Part shown: positions 15,743 through 28,200 of the stretch, in pieces
Position numbering within the stretch: the first letter of the stretch is position 1
How the letters are laid out: each line of letters starts with the position of its first letter
From: Paenibacillus sp. FSL K6-1330
GTDB taxonomy: Bacteria > Bacillota > Bacilli > Paenibacillales > Paenibacillaceae
NCBI RefSeq assembly: GCF_037976825.1
Contig: NZ_CP150269.1
Span: 6,444,501 to 6,508,500 of the forward strand
Direction: 5' to 3'
Length of the DNA: 64,000 bases
Notes under the pieces: generated by a model
Seen by the model: only the letters and a program-made list of their open reading frames with translations
What the model was told of the DNA's origin: nothing
The model's database searches: none
Program-made: the position numbers and the translations under genes

Positions 15743-18700
15743 TTATTCCATGACAGAGATTCGAATGAACGGACTTAATTGATGAATCGTGCGATATTTG
15801 AATAATTGCTGTCCTTCTGCCGATAAACCTTGTTTCTCCATTTCGATCTCAACCCGAACAGCATGAAGGGACGTTCCGCCAAGCCGGAAAAAATCGTCAT
15901 CAATTCCGATGCCGCCGATCCCGAGCACCCGTTCCCAAATTTGTACCAAGGCTTCCTCTGTCTGATTGGACGGAGCCCGGTACGGAGCTCTCAGAGCTGC
16001 GCTATCTTCTACTTCCTTTACCGGAATCTGGAGCATCCTTGAAGCGTCAGAATACTGCAGCGGAAGCAAATGACGGCGATGCTGCTGATTTTCACGGCCA
16101 ATGAGAACTTCTTCCCAGCCCGTTCTCTCTAAACTTTGCGCCGGCCCTGTGGCGGTGCCCGCTTCGCTGCCGGTGAGCTGAGGCTGGGTCAGTCCCACGC
16201 CGGGCAGTGGCTCGTTAAGGACTTCAATATGCTTGATGGAATCAGGGATATCCTTTACTGCAATCCGGAAACACACCTTGCGGCCGGACTCCTCCGTGAT
16301 GCTCCACGGTCCCGATCTCAAAAATGCGAGCAGCGGCTCATTTTTCCCGGTAATTGTGCACACAGCCTCCATATATTCGGCCTTCCGTTCATGGCAATAA
16401 GCCTTTAAAGAACTGATTACGGCCGACTCGATCCCTCTCCCAAGAATGCGGCAGCTGAGTAGGAATACATCCAGATGAACAATATCGTTTTCGAAGCGCG
16501 TTATGACCGCCCCTGTCAGTCCGTAATGCCCGAACCGGTCTGAGGCTTCAATCGCCCAGCATTTCGTATCCGGTTCAGCCCGCGTAGCTTCCAGTTCACT
16601 CTCTGACATTATATCTGCGTTTAGCGTGAATTGATTGGTGCGCTGTGTCAGCTGGGCTATGCGGGGCAGTTGTTCAGCAGTTGCTTCGTAAATGCCCAGT
16701 CTAAGCTCCAATTCGTCGAGAAAAGTCTGCAGAGAGGGAGCCGAAGAACGAATTTCTCTGCGCTTGCGCTCTGAGACATACATTTCGGTTCTCCGTTTAT
16801 CCTCTTCTGTCACGCGCAGGCGATCTGTTGCCCAGATATGCTCCAGGAATGCCGGGATTAGCCGCTCTTCAGGAAGCTGAAGCGTAAGGACTTCCGGACA
16901 CTGTGACTGTACTTCGGAACATTCCAGCAAACTGTCATCGATGAAGATAAAACTGTCCAGTCCTAATCCGAGTTCTTCCGCCAATGAAAGCAAGTTTTCG
17001 GATTTTAAGTTCCAATTGATCCTCGTTCCCGCAAAATGCTCTTTTTTAAGCAGCATGTCTGGGTTATTGTCCAGTACATTCCATACATCTGCTTCATTAT
17101 TCTTGCTGACCAGCACCAGCAGCATGCCCTCTTGCTGCTTGCTCAGCAGATACCGCTGGAACTCGCGGTAGGGACCGGAGGCTGTTACCCCTGCCGCTCC
17201 ATCCTCCCCGCATACCCCATGCCAGAGCGTGTTATCGCAATCCACCGCAATAACTTTGAAGGGATGTCCTTGCCAAGCGAGCAGCCGACGTGCAATAAGA
17301 GTACCGATTGCCGCATAAGATTCCGGTGTGAACGGCATATGTGCAGCTTCATCGGCAGTGGAATCGTGGATGTGTTCAATACCGAACATGGAGCTAAGCT
17401 CTCTGAAATCGATAACCTGAACATAATCCAGCCTTTCCAATTCGCGCTTCCAACGATTCCCGAGCTCTTCCAGGTAGCTCTCCATGACCGGAGAAGCCCC
17501 TAATGAAGCGGATACGGGAAACACTCCGGCGAATATCGGGCCCGTTCTCCGGCCAGCAGATAATGTCTGCAGCATATCGGCCAGTGCTCGTTCTAGCTTT
17601 TTAATCTGCTGGGCCTCCGGAGAGCGGTCATCCCGCAACCAATCTTCAAAGCGGACGAGCAGCAGTCCCGCAGCCTCTTCGGACGAGAAGGAGCTGTCCG
17701 GGTTCAATAGCTCCTGAAACACTTGTTGATATGGTGCAAAACGGATATCGACACGTGTTCCGAACTGCTCTCCCCACCAGCTGACATAAGAACGGATCGG
17801 GTCCGCAGTAAAGGTAGAGACGGCCGTTACGGTAAAGACACGCTCCGGCAGTGAACTGCTTCTTTTTGCCGCCGCTTCAGCCTCCTGCTCTTCGGTGAAC
17901 AGCCGGATTTCGCTCAATTCAATAGCCGGGTTGTCCAGAGCCAGTTCAATCAGATCCGTAAAATGCCCCATGAGTCCCGCCATGGTTGCTTCCGCGAACA
18001 AAGCGGTATTGTACTGCATGACACAGAGCAAGCCGCCATGATCCGCATAGCCGATATCGAGTTTGAAATCGAGCTTGGAAATTCCCTTCGTAATTTCAAA
18101 ATTCTCGAAAGTGAGTCCTTCGGCGGTAAGCACGGTGTCACCATCAAATTCATTGTGAAAAATCATCATCGTATCAAACAGCGGATTACGTCCGCGCGGT
18201 AGTTTCGCCGAGAGCTTCTCGACCATCCGGTCGAACGGGAAGTCTTGATTCTCATAGGCATTCATCATCGTGTCATTCAGAATAAGCAGTTGATCGAGAA
18301 GACTGAGCCGGGCTTGGAAGCGGACCCGGATCGGCAGGAAGTTCGTGAACATGCCTATTAAAGGCTCCACATCGGCATGCCTTCTGCCTGCCACCAACGA
18401 GCCGACCGTAATGTCGTCCTGACCGGTATATTCATGCAGCACAATCGTGTATAGATGAAACAAGAGCACATTAATCGTAACATTCTGGGATTTGGCCAAA
18501 GCATTCAGCCGGTCTGCGGTTTCCTTGGACAGGCTGATCTTGTGCGCTCTGCCGACAAACGATTGAAATTCAGGTCTCTCGAAGTCATACGGCATGTTCA
18601 GCACAGGGATTGTCTGCCGGAACTGGTTCATCCAATAATCCTCTTGCTTCCGAATAACATCCCCGCCCAGCAGGCGGTGCTGCCATTCCGCGAAATCCTT

Positions 18701-21700
18701 ATATTGAATGCGCAGAGGCGGGAGATCTTTTCCGGCATACAGATCGCTGAATTCCTTAATAAACACATTCATTGAAGCGCCGTCCGAAACAATATTGTGC
18801 ATATCCATAAACAGCACATGTTTCTCCGGCTCTATTCGAACGAAAGCGGCGCGAATAAGAGGGGCTTTGCCCAGATCAAAAGGCCTGATAAACTTCCGCA
18901 TGATTTTCTTTAAATCTTCCTCGTCCGCTTCCATGCGTTCCACGGTAAACGTGAAACTCTCATGAATTTGCTGAACCGGTTCTCCGTCTACCATATGAAA
19001 CGAGGTGCGCATGTTCTCATGACGGTGAATCAATTGAATGAAAGCCTGCTCAAAACGATCCGCTTCCGCTTTTCCGTGTACCCACAAAGCCATCGGCATG
19101 TTGTAAGTCGTTACCGAACCGATTTGCTGATGAATGAGGAACGTGCGTTTCTGTGCAGAGGACAAGCGGTAGTAAGGTTTGCTCTCTGCCGGTTCGATTG
19201 CAAAATATTTATTTTTAGCTTTCTGTCCGATATAACGGGCAAGCGCACTTATTGTCGGCATGTTGAATATATCCGACAAAGCCAGCTCCACATCAAGTTC
19301 CTTGTGAATCTTTGTGATCAGACTGGTCGCTTTCAAAGAATGCCCGCCTATTTCGAAGAAATCCTCATGAATTCCGATGTGCTCTAAGCCGAACAGATTG
19401 CGCCATATGCCGGCCAGCGTCTCTTCCAGCGGGTTGCTTGGTTCAGATAACCCTTTCTCTTTCTGGGTCTCTATCCGGTCATCCCGCTCCGTATTAGCTT
19501 GTTGTCCTGGCCTCTTCGCTGGCAAATCGGAGTGGACGATCTGGATTCCTTCCTCATCAAGCCAGAAACGGCGACGGTCAAACGGATAAGTTGGCAAAGG
19601 AATACGATTTCTTTTCCCTTCCCCGTAGAAACGGGTCCAATTTATTTTTATCCCCGCATTCCATAGACGCCCCACTTGAAGGAGCAGGTAAGCGACATCA
19701 GAGGTATTCTGCTTCGGATGACGCAGGAGGTTCACCATAACACGCTCTTTAGGGGCCCCGGCTGAGTTTTTGGAGAATTCATGATGACTCTTCGCAAATA
19801 CGGTCAGGGCATTGCCTCCGCCAACCTCTACAAACGCAGCGTCCATTTCGTTCATCAGGGTACTGAGCCCGTCTGAGAACCTTACCGTGCCGCGCAGGTG
19901 CTGTGCCCAGTAAGCGGGACTAATTGCCTGCTCATCCTGAATCCAGGTTCCGGTGACATTGGAAATAAAGGGCAACTGCGGTGCTTTCAGCACAAGCTTG
20001 CCTACCTCGCGCTCATAGGCTTCCAGAATGGGTTCCATCATGGCAGAATGGAAGGCGTGTGACGTGTGGAGACGACGGCATTCGACTCCCTTCTCTTCCA
20101 AGGAACCAGCCAATGACTCGACCGCTTCCGAAGTGCCTGAAACAACGCACATGGAAGGAGCATTCACCGCAGCCAGCGATACGCCGCCGGACAACAGTGG
20201 AAGTATCTCCTGCTCGGTCAGCGGTACGCTCAGCATGACACCGCTTGGCAGACTCTGCATCAATTGACCGCGAAGGGTAACGAGCCGCACGGCATCCTCC
20301 AACGAGAAGACGCCTGACAGACATGCAGCGACGTATTCACCGATGCTGTGCCCGATCATGGCTTGCGGCTGTACTCCCCATTTCATCAGCAGTCTGGCAA
20401 GCGCATATTCGACTGTAAACAGAACCGGCTGGGCAATGTCAGTCCGGTTAATAAGTGACGTATCCGGCTCATTGGCGGAGGGATATAGTACCCGCTTCGC
20501 CTCATGGCGGATCTCATCCGGCATCAGCTCGAAGCAGCGGTCCGCCTCCTCGCGAAACACCGGCTCCTGTTCATACAACTCCCGGCCCATTCCGGTGTAC
20601 TGCGAGCCTTGGCCGGAAAACATGAATACGACCGGCGGCTCATCGACAGAGGCAAATCCGTTCTGAACTTCGGGCGAACCTGGTTGAGCCAGCAGCATGA
20701 CCGCTTCATCCGCGCTTCCGCAGACCAGTGTCCTGCGGTACGAGAAAGCTGCCCTTCCCTCATGGAGCGTATAGGCCATATCTGCGAGGCTCACGTCAGG
20801 ATGCTCCTGCAAATGCAGTGCTATCCGCTCCGTCAGTCTGTCGAGCGAAACTTCCGTCTTGGCCGACAGAGAGATAAGCTGCGCCGACCTGCCCCGTGAG
20901 GAAGCGGAAGCAGGCGGCGCTTCCTCCAGGACAACATGCGCATTCGTGCCGCCGATGCCAAAAGAGCTGACACCAGCCCGGAGAGGGAAGGCATCGTTGG
21001 TCCAGTCTTTTAACCGGTCGTTAACAAAGAACGGACTGTTCTCAAAATCGATTTTGGGATTCGGACGTTCATAGTGAAGGGTAGGCGGCAGTTGTTTATG
21101 GGCCAGGGCGAGCACGGTCTTAATGAATCCGGCTACCCCTGCGGCGTTGTTCAGATGCCCGATGTTCGATTTAACCGAGCCGATGCCGCAGTATCTCTTC
21201 TTGTCCGTTTGAAAAGCGGTCTTCAATGCTTCGATTTCGATTGGATCGCCAAGTGTCGTACCTGTACCGTGCGCTTCAATATAGCTGATGCTTTCCGGCT
21301 CCACTTCAGCTACATGGCGAGCGGCACGGATTACGGACGCCTGACCTGATGTACTAGGAGCGGTATAGCCTACTTTTCGGCTGCCGTCGTTATTGATCGC
21401 CGAGCCTTTAATTACAGCGTATATATGGTCGCCGTCTGCAAGTGCATCCTCCAGCGGTTTCAAGGCGACAATCCCGGCGCCTTCACCAAAGACGGTACCC
21501 GCCCCTTTCTCGTCGAAGGCCCGGCAGTGGCCGTCAGGGGAATTAATCATCCCTTCCTGATAGAAATAACCGGCTCTCTTGGGCAGTTGTATCGATACGC
21601 CGCCGGCCAGCGCCATGCTGCATTCCCCGCTGAGCAGACTTTGACAAGCAAGATGAATGGCAACAAGCGATGTCGAACAAGCTGTCTGCACCGTAAAGCT

Positions 21701-22228
21701 TGGTCCCTTCATATTGAGTTTATAAGAAACAAGTGTGGCCATATAATCGCGTAAATTCAGCATAGCCGTCTCCAGGGTGGCGGATTCTTCCGCTGTTCCC
21801 AGCCCCTTGAACGCGCGCATGAACCAGTTGGAATTAAAAGCCGCGCCTACATATAACCCGATCGAGCCTCTATATGTCTTAGGATCATATCCCGCTTGTT
21901 CGAGCGCTTCCCAGGAACATTCGTGCATAAGACGGAACTGCGGATCCATAAGCTCGGCCTCGCGAGGCGTATAATCGAAGAATTCGGGATCGAAGTACTC
22001 GAGATCATCGAGTACTCCCTTGGCCTTCACATAATTAGGGTGAGTCACCGTCTTCACATCGATGCCTTCTTCCAACAGCTCTTCATCACTGAAAAAAGAG
22101 ATGCTCTCCTTGCCGCTGCAGAGGTTATCCCAATATTCCCGCAAGTTTTTGGCTCCCGGAAACCTGCCGGACATGCCGATTACGGCAATTTCCGAACCGT
22201 TATACTCCCTACCGTTCGATATGCTCAT
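15743..22228 (-). CDS. PKS: KS-AT-ACP-C*-FkbH-ACP (last assembly-line protein)
   Basis: A 2161-residue protein. KS about 10-440 (active-site TACSTS, EAHGTGT, SNIGH); AT about 530-850 with GHSIGE and HAFH, malonyl-type; no KR; ACP about 945-1015 (EIGGHSL). A condensation-domain fold spans about 1035-1460, but the catalytic HHxxxDG reads HNIVSDG, replacing the second, catalytic His by Asn. It is followed by a complete FkbH-type HAD domain (about 1475-1960, DCDNT intact, RTNQFTL present) and a second ACP (about 2075-2150, RLGGTSL). The module adds the fourth malonyl unit after Leu and leaves its beta-keto group, as the phenol carbon of a dihydroisocoumarin requires. The C*-FkbH-ACP tail is unusual: the FkbH domain could load glyceryl on the last ACP and C* join or release the chain. 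The start overlaps the previous stop by 4 nt. Confidence 0.92.
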   Translation of the reverse strand: MSISNGREYNGSEIAVIGMSGRFPGAKNLREYWDNLCSGKESISFFSDEELLEEGIDVKTVTHPNYVKAKGVLDDLEYFDPEFFDYTPREAELMDPQFRLMHECSWEALEQAGYDPKTYRGSIGLYVGAAFNSNWFMRAFKGLGTAEESATLETAMLNLRDYMATLVSYKLNMKGPSFTVQTACSTSLVAIHLACQSLLSGECSMALAGGVSIQLPKRAGYFYQEGMINSPDGHCRAFDEKGAGTVFGEGAGIVALKPLEDALADGDHIYAVIKGSAINNDGSRKVGYTAPSTSGQASVIRAARHVAEVEPESISYIEAHGTGTTLGDPIEIEALKTAFQTDKKRYCGIGSVKSNIGHLNNAAGVAGFIKTVLALAHKQLPPTLHYERPNPKIDFENSPFFVNDRLKDWTNDAFPLRAGVSSFGIGGTNAHVVLEEAPPASASSRGRSAQLISLSAKTEVSLDRLTERIALHLQEHPDVSLADMAYTLHEGRAAFSYRRTLVCGSADEAVMLLAQPGSPEVQNGFASVDEPPVVFMFSGQGSQYTGMGRELYEQEPVFREEADRCFELMPDEIRHEAKRVLYPSANEPDTSLINRTDIAQPVLFTVEYALARLLMKWGVQPQAMIGHSIGEYVAACLSGVFSLEDAVRLVTLRGQLMQSLPSGVMLSVPLTEQEILPLLSGGVSLAAVNAPSMCVVSGTSEAVESLAGSLEEKGVECRRLHTSHAFHSAMMEPILEAYEREVGKLVLKAPQLPFISNVTGTWIQDEQAISPAYWAQHLRGTVRFSDGLSTLMNEMDAAFVEVGGGNALTVFAKSHHEFSKNSAGAPKERVMVNLLRHPKQNTSDVAYLLLQVGRLWNAGIKINWTRFYGEGKRNRIPLPTYPFDRRRFWLDEEGIQIVHSDLPAKRPGQQANTERDDRIETQKEKGLSEPSNPLEETLAGIWRNLFGLEHIGIHEDFFEIGGHSLKATSLITKIHKELDVELALSDIFNMPTISALARYIGQKAKNKYFAIEPAESKPYYRLSSAQKRTFLIHQQIGSVTTYNMPMALWVHGKAEADRFEQAFIQLIHRHENMRTSFHMVDGEPVQQIHESFTFTVERMEADEEDLKKIMRKFIRPFDLGKAPLIRAAFVRIEPEKHVLFMDMHNIVSDGASMNVFIKEFSDLYAGKDLPPLRIQYKDFAEWQHRLLGGDVIRKQEDYWMNQFRQTIPVLNMPYDFERPEFQSFVGRAHKISLSKETADRLNALAKSQNVTINVLLFHLYTIVLHEYTGQDDITVGSLVAGRRHADVEPLIGMFTNFLPIRVRFQARLSLLDQLLILNDTMMNAYENQDFPFDRMVEKLSAKLPRGRNPLFDTMMIFHNEFDGDTVLTAEGLTFENFEITKGISKLDFKLDIGYADHGGLLCVMQYNTALFAEATMAGLMGHFTDLIELALDNPAIELSEIRLFTEEQEAEAAAKRSSSLPERVFTVTAVSTFTADPIRSYVSWWGEQFGTRVDIRFAPYQQVFQELLNPDSSFSSEEAAGLLLVRFEDWLRDDRSPEAQQIKKLERALADMLQTLSAGRRTGPIFAGVFPVSASLGASPVMESYLEELGNRWKRELERLDYVQVIDFRELSSMFGIEHIHDSTADEAAHMPFTPESYAAIGTLIARRLLAWQGHPFKVIAVDCDNTLWHGVCGEDGAAGVTASGPYREFQRYLLSKQQEGMLLVLVSKNNEADVWNVLDNNPDMLLKKEHFAGTRINWNLKSENLLSLAEELGLGLDSFIFIDDSLLECSEVQSQCPEVLTLQLPEERLIPAFLEHIWATDRLRVTEEDKRRTEMYVSERKRREIRSSAPSLQTFLDELELRLGIYEATAEQLPRIAQLTQRTNQFTLNADIMSESELEATRAEPDTKCWAIEASDRFGHYGLTGAVITRFENDIVHLDVFLLSCRILGRGIESAVISSLKAYCHERKAEYMEAVCTITGKNEPLLAFLRSGPWSITEESGRKVCFRIAVKDIPDSIKHIEVLNEPLPGVGLTQPQLTGSEAGTATGPAQSLERTGWEEVLIGRENQQHRRHLLPLQYSDASRMLQIPVKEVEDSAALRAPYRAPSNQTEEALVQIWERVLGIGGIGIDDDFFRLGGTSLHAVRVEIEMEKQGLSAEGQQLFKYRTIHQLSPFIRISVME

Positions 22229-25200
22229 AGCAAGACCTCTCCTTTGCGTCTCTTTTCTTTTTGCTGCTGCTGCCGCTTTCTTCCCTTCGCGGCGGAGTCG
22301 ATCATTTGATGTTCCATCTCCGCCTCTTCCGCCTCGTTTTCTTCGCTGTGGGTAAGGCGCTGAGCTAGGGCATGAATGCTGGGATAGGTGAACATATCAA
22401 CAACGGCGATACTCTCGTCTAACGCTTCATTCAATTTGGCGGTCACCTGGATCATATCCAGCGAGCTGGCTCCCAGATCGAAGAAATTATCGTGGATACC
22501 TACCTCGTCAATACGGAAAAATTGTTTCCACACCTCGGCTATCGTCTTCTCAACCCGATTGCGGGGCGCCGCATAAGGTGTGGTTAGATCCGGCCTGCTG
22601 AATGAGACGCCGCCTGCCGCGTGACTGTCTTCTTTCTTGCCTGCGCGCCGAATCCATTGATCGATCCGCGTCTGAAGATCACCGGTCGATACAATAATTT
22701 GGTTGCTGCCGCACGGACTGTAGACGTACCGGAACAGATCAGGCGCTTCGGCTGGCGTTATCGCCAGTTCGACAAGCGACTCTCCGATCGTCGAGCGGTG
22801 TTCTTCCCAGAATTCCCACGCATCCCAATTGACGCACAGCCACTTCGTCCCGCCAGCCCGGTTCTGTTTGCGGGCAAAAGCATCCATGTACAAATTCGCG
22901 GCCGAATAAGCGCTGAAGCCGAGTCCCCCGAGAATGCTGGCGATGGAGGAGAACAGGATGCATATCTCGGCCTCCCTGTCGGCAATTAGCCTGCCCAGCG
23001 TCTGCAAACCCTGGACTTTGGCCCGGAACTGCTCGTCGGACTGGTCTCCGCTAATATTCTCGATCGCGCGGAAAGATTCGCCGCCAGGAAGTCCCGCCGC
23101 CTGCACGACGCCATGAAGGCGGCCGTACTCACGATCAATAAACTTGAAGACATGGCGCATCTGTTCTTCATTAGACAAGTCGGCCTGCATATAGGTAACC
23201 TCAGCGCCGAGTTCTTCCAATTGCAACACACGTCTGATTTTTTGAGAAAGCGGATGCTCCTCTCCATGTTCAGCCAGACAACGCGTATATTCCTTCTTGT
23301 CGGGAAAGCTTGAACGTCCGGTAAGAATGAGCCGTGCACCATAATTGCGCGCCAGGAACTCTGCCGTCAGCATCCCGATTCCTCCCAGCCCTCCCGTAAT
23401 GAGATATACACCCTGCTGCCGAAATGGAGCTGCCGATTTCTCCGCCTGGCGCAGTCCTACCGGCTTGAAATTCTGAACCCATCGGTAATTTCCCCGATAA
23501 GCGATAAGCCGGTCCGAGGGCGGAGACGATAATTCCCCGATAAGATTATCAGCGATTCGCCGCTTTTGCTTGGTCTCTTCCTGTACATCAATATCAATGC
23601 TCACACATGTAATTCCGCTGTATTCCTGCTGAATGACCATACAGGGTCCGAGCAGCGTCATTTTACCCGGAGACAGCGGCTCCATCCCCGTTACTTCCTG
23701 CATTCCTGAGGACACGACTGCTATACGGATATCCTCTACCTTATGCTTGCGCAGCGCCTGAGCCAAATAGATCAAGCTGTAGTAACCTTCTTGTTGCTGG
23801 CGGCGTTCAACCGCTTCCACATCGAAAGGTTCCATTTCCTCTTCTTCCTTCCCGGAGGAGGAAACATTCCACAGATGAGCGACTTTGTCGGGAACGAAAT
23901 CCCGCTTTTGCAGTTCCTCCAGCAGCCGGACGTATTGCTCTGCAGAGCCCGGGACAAGCGTGAACGTTCCGTTCTCATGCGCGATGAAGGCGCTGCCCGC
24001 CTTAACCATTACAGTCCGCTCACCCATATTTTGAACACTTGCGGCAAGTTCGTCCGCGATCCCGCAATCATCCTTGAATACAAGCCAGTTATGACCGTTC
24101 TGACGGCTTTCTTCCGGATGCTCCTCCAGCAGGGCGCGTTCCCAGGAAGGATAATAGAACCAGTCCGCCATGTCAGCGTTTTTACCGCCTCTTGGGGCTG
24201 AGGATGGCCGTGCTCCCGGTAATGGCTGCTGCTCATCATCGAGCCAATAGCGCTGACGCTCCATCGGATAGGTTGGCAGCTCGATGCGCCTGCGCCGCTC
24301 ATGGACGTAATAGCCCGTCCAATCGATGTCGATACCCGCCAGCCAGAGGCGTCCGATTTTGTTCAACAAGTGCGCGGTATCAGAAACAGCTTCCTGGGGA
24401 TGTCTCAGCATATTGACAACGATCCGGTCACGCGAACCAGCTTCATGCTTGCGCACGAATGTGCTGAGCGAATTGCCCGGTCCGGCTTCTATGAATACAG
24501 AGCGCGGATTATTCAACAGTTCGTAAAGCCCGTCCGCAAACCGCACGGTTGACCGCAAATGCCTAACCCAGTACTCCGCATCCGTAGCCTCTTCAGGTGT
24601 GATCCAAGTGCCGGACACGTTGGAAATAAAGGGCAGCTCAGGCTCATGCAGCCGGATCGAGCGTACTTTATCCGCGAATGCCGCAAGTATCGGATCCATC
24701 ATATGAGAATGGAAGGCATGAGATGTGTGGAGAAGACGGCAGGCACAGCCTTTGTCTTCCAGCAGCCGTGAGAATGCATCAATCTCAGCCGATGTGCCGG
24801 ATACGACGCACAAGGAGGAGCTGTTGACTGCCGCCAGCGCAATATGATCAGGCAGCAATGGGCGCAGTTCCGCTTCTGACATCGCCACGCTGAGCATAGA
24901 TCCCGCCGGCAGCCCCTGCATGAGCCGGCCGCGAAGCGCTACGAGCTGCAGCGCATCTTCCAGCGTGAATACACCAGCCAGGCATGCTGCCACATATTCA
25001 CCGATACTGTGACCCAGCATCGCTTCGGGCCGGATGCCCCAGCGTATAAGCAGTCTGGCAAACGCATATTCGATCATAAAAAGCACGGGCTGGGCGATAT
25101 CCGTCCGCATCAAGATTTCCTCTCGATGATCTTGGTCCGATTCGCCAGCGGCATAAAGGACAGCCTTTAAGTCAAGCTCTACATACGGTTGAACGAGCTC

Positions 25201-28200
25201 GAAGCAGCGATCAAGTTCTTCTCTGAATTCAGGTTCGTTGAGATAGAGCTCCCGTCCCATGCCGACATATTGTGACCCCTGGCCCGGAAACATGAATACT
25301 ACAGAGCGTGTTTGCGTCCCCGTTTGGCCTTCGGCAATTTTATCGGACCCTATCGATGTCAAGATGGCGGTCGCTTCTTCCGCATCCTTGCACACAAATG
25401 CGGCTCTCCACTCAAAAGCCTTCCTGCCTGCTTGCAGCGTATACGCCGTATCTGCCAGATTCACTTGCGGATGCTCTGTCAAAAATGCGGCCAGACGTGC
25501 TTTCGCCTCCGTCAATGCTGTTGGCGTTCTTGCTGACAAGATCAGCAGCTTCTCTGCACGACCTTCGTCGGATGGTTCCCTAGGGGGAGCTTCTTCCAGA
25601 ATGACGTGCGCATTCGTGCCACCGATGCCAAATGAGCTGACTCCGGAGCGCAGGGGATGCTGGCTGCCTTCCCAAGGCACCAGTTCCGTATTGACGACAA
25701 AGGGACTGTTAGCGAAGTCAATGTTGGGATTTCCCCGTTCATAATGCAGGCTCGGCGGAATTTGCTTCGCTTTGAGCGCCAGTACCGTTTTAATGAACCC
25801 GGCCGCTCCGGCTGCGCTGTTGAGATGGCCGACGTTCGTCTTGACCGACCCGATACGGCAAAATCCCTTTTTATCCGTGCCGAAGGCTTCCTTCAAAGCC
25901 TCGATCTCAATCGGATCCCCCATGTTTGTGCCTGTTCCGTGCGCCTCTACATAAGTGATGCTTTCCGGATCCACACCCGACATCCGATGAGCGGCACGGA
26001 TGACCTCGGCTTGTCCCTTTGTGCTCGGAGCGGTAAAGCCTACCTTGCGGGTACCGTCATTGTTCAAGCCAAAACCTTTGATAACGGCGTGGATAACATC
26101 TCCATCCGCAATGGCATCACTCAGACGTTTCAGGACAACGACACCGACACCGTCTCCGAAAACAGTTCCTGCCGCCTGCTCGTCGAAGGCTCGGCAATGC
26201 CCGTCCGGCGACTGAATCATACCGTCTTCGTACAAATAACCGGATTTGTCGGGTACGCTGACAGTGGAGCCGCCGGCCAGAGCGATATCGCACGCGCCCG
26301 CCAATAAACCTTGCGAGGCCAGAACGATATTAACCAGGGATGTGGAGCAAGCGGTCTGCATCGAGATGCTGGGGCCCCGGAGATTGAGTTTATACGACAG
26401 CTGGGTGCTGAAAAACTCCCTATCGTTAAGGAGCATGGCGCTGAATCGTTCCGTTCCGCCCAAAGCAGGCGCAAAGCGGGAAACCCACTCCAGATTCGGG
26501 GTCGCGCCAGCATAGACGCCGATAAGTCCCGGATAAGTGTCGGGATTGTAGGCGGCGGATTCGATCGCTTCCCAAGCGCATTCGTGAAAAAGCCGTAACT
26601 GCGGGTCCATTAGCTGCGCTTCCCGAGGTGAATAGCCGAAAAACGCGGCATCGAACTGATCGATCCCGTTCAAAGCGCCTTTGGCTTTTACATAGGAAGG
26701 ATGAGATACAAGCTGCGGGTCGACGCCTGCCTGTACCAGCTCTTCGTCCGTGAAGAACGTTATCGACTCGACGCCGTCGCGCAAATTGCTCCAGAACTGG
26801 CCGATGCTGTCCGCACCCGGAAATCTGGCGGCCATACCTATGACCGCTATCTCAAGCCCATTCTCCCCCACGGCTTCACGTTCCGTTTGTTCCTGCCTTC
26901 CCGTCAGATCTCTATCTTGGACCGATATGGTCCTCATCCGCTCGGAACGCGCCATTCCCTCGTTAATGGCATTCTGGCGCTCTGCTTCTTCTTCAACCGC
27001 TGCCTCATCGGACGCTGAGCTTCCCTGTCCGTTTCCACGTAAGAATGCCGCTAAGGTACGAACGGAGGGATAAGAATACAAGGTAACCACGGGCACTTCC
27101 ATCCCCAGCACTTCCGCAAGCTTATCAGCCAGCTGGGAAATATCGAGCGAGCTTGCTCCGATTTCAAAAAAGTTGTCATTGATCCCAAGATGCGCGAATC
27201 CGAAGTGATTCTGGACAAGTTCTGCAACCGTCTGTTCTATAGAGGATGCAGACCGCATACGCGCGGCTACTTGGGATTGTTTAACAGCTTCGTTCCCGGT
27301 CTCCGTTTCCGTAGCTCCCATTCTCCGCTGAGCTGTTTTCTCCTGCATGTTTCGCAATGACCATTGTGCGCCCTCTACGGAGTACCGCTGGCGTTCGAAC
27401 GGATAAGTCGGCAGAGTAACCCGCCGTCGGCGTTCCGAGCTGTAGTACCCCTTCCAATCGATCTGCGTGCCTGCAATCCACAGTTTGCCGATCTTCTCTA
27501 GTAAGAAAGCATCATCTGCGGCCTGCTCGTGCGGATGACGGACGAGATGGAACACTTCATGCTTACGCTCCGTTTCCTTCCCCTGTTGTTTACGGATGAA
27601 GCTGCTGAGAACATTGCCAGGTCCGATTTCTATAAATACGGCCTGCTTCTCCTTAAGCAGCTCGGCCGCCCCGCTTGCGAACCGCACCGTTTCCCGAAAA
27701 TGCCTAGTCCAATATGCGGGATCGGCGACATCTTCCGGCGTTATCCATGTTCCCGTTACATTGGACACATACGGAATTGACGGGGCGGATAGGACCACCT
27801 GCTTGACTTTTGCCTCATATTTCTCCAATATCGGCTCCATCATGGCCGAATGAAACGCATGTGACGTATGAAGCTTTCGATGCACCACCTGCAGCCCGGT
27901 AAGTTTGGTTTCAAAGGAAGCGATGTCCGCATGCGGGCCGGAAACAACACAGAGCTCCGGTCCATTAACGGCTGCAAGCGCCAGTCCTTCCGGAAGAAGC
28001 TCTAATAAACTTGCCTCGTCAAGGGAGACGCTCAGCATCTCTCCGGCAGGCAGGCTCTGCATAAGCTTGCCGCGCAGTGTGACGAGCTTCAGCGCGTCCC
28101 TAAGTGATAGAACACCCGACAGGCACGCAGCCGTGTACTCTCCGATACTGTGCCCGATCATGGCATTCGGCTTAACGCCCCATGACATCAGGAGCTGCGC

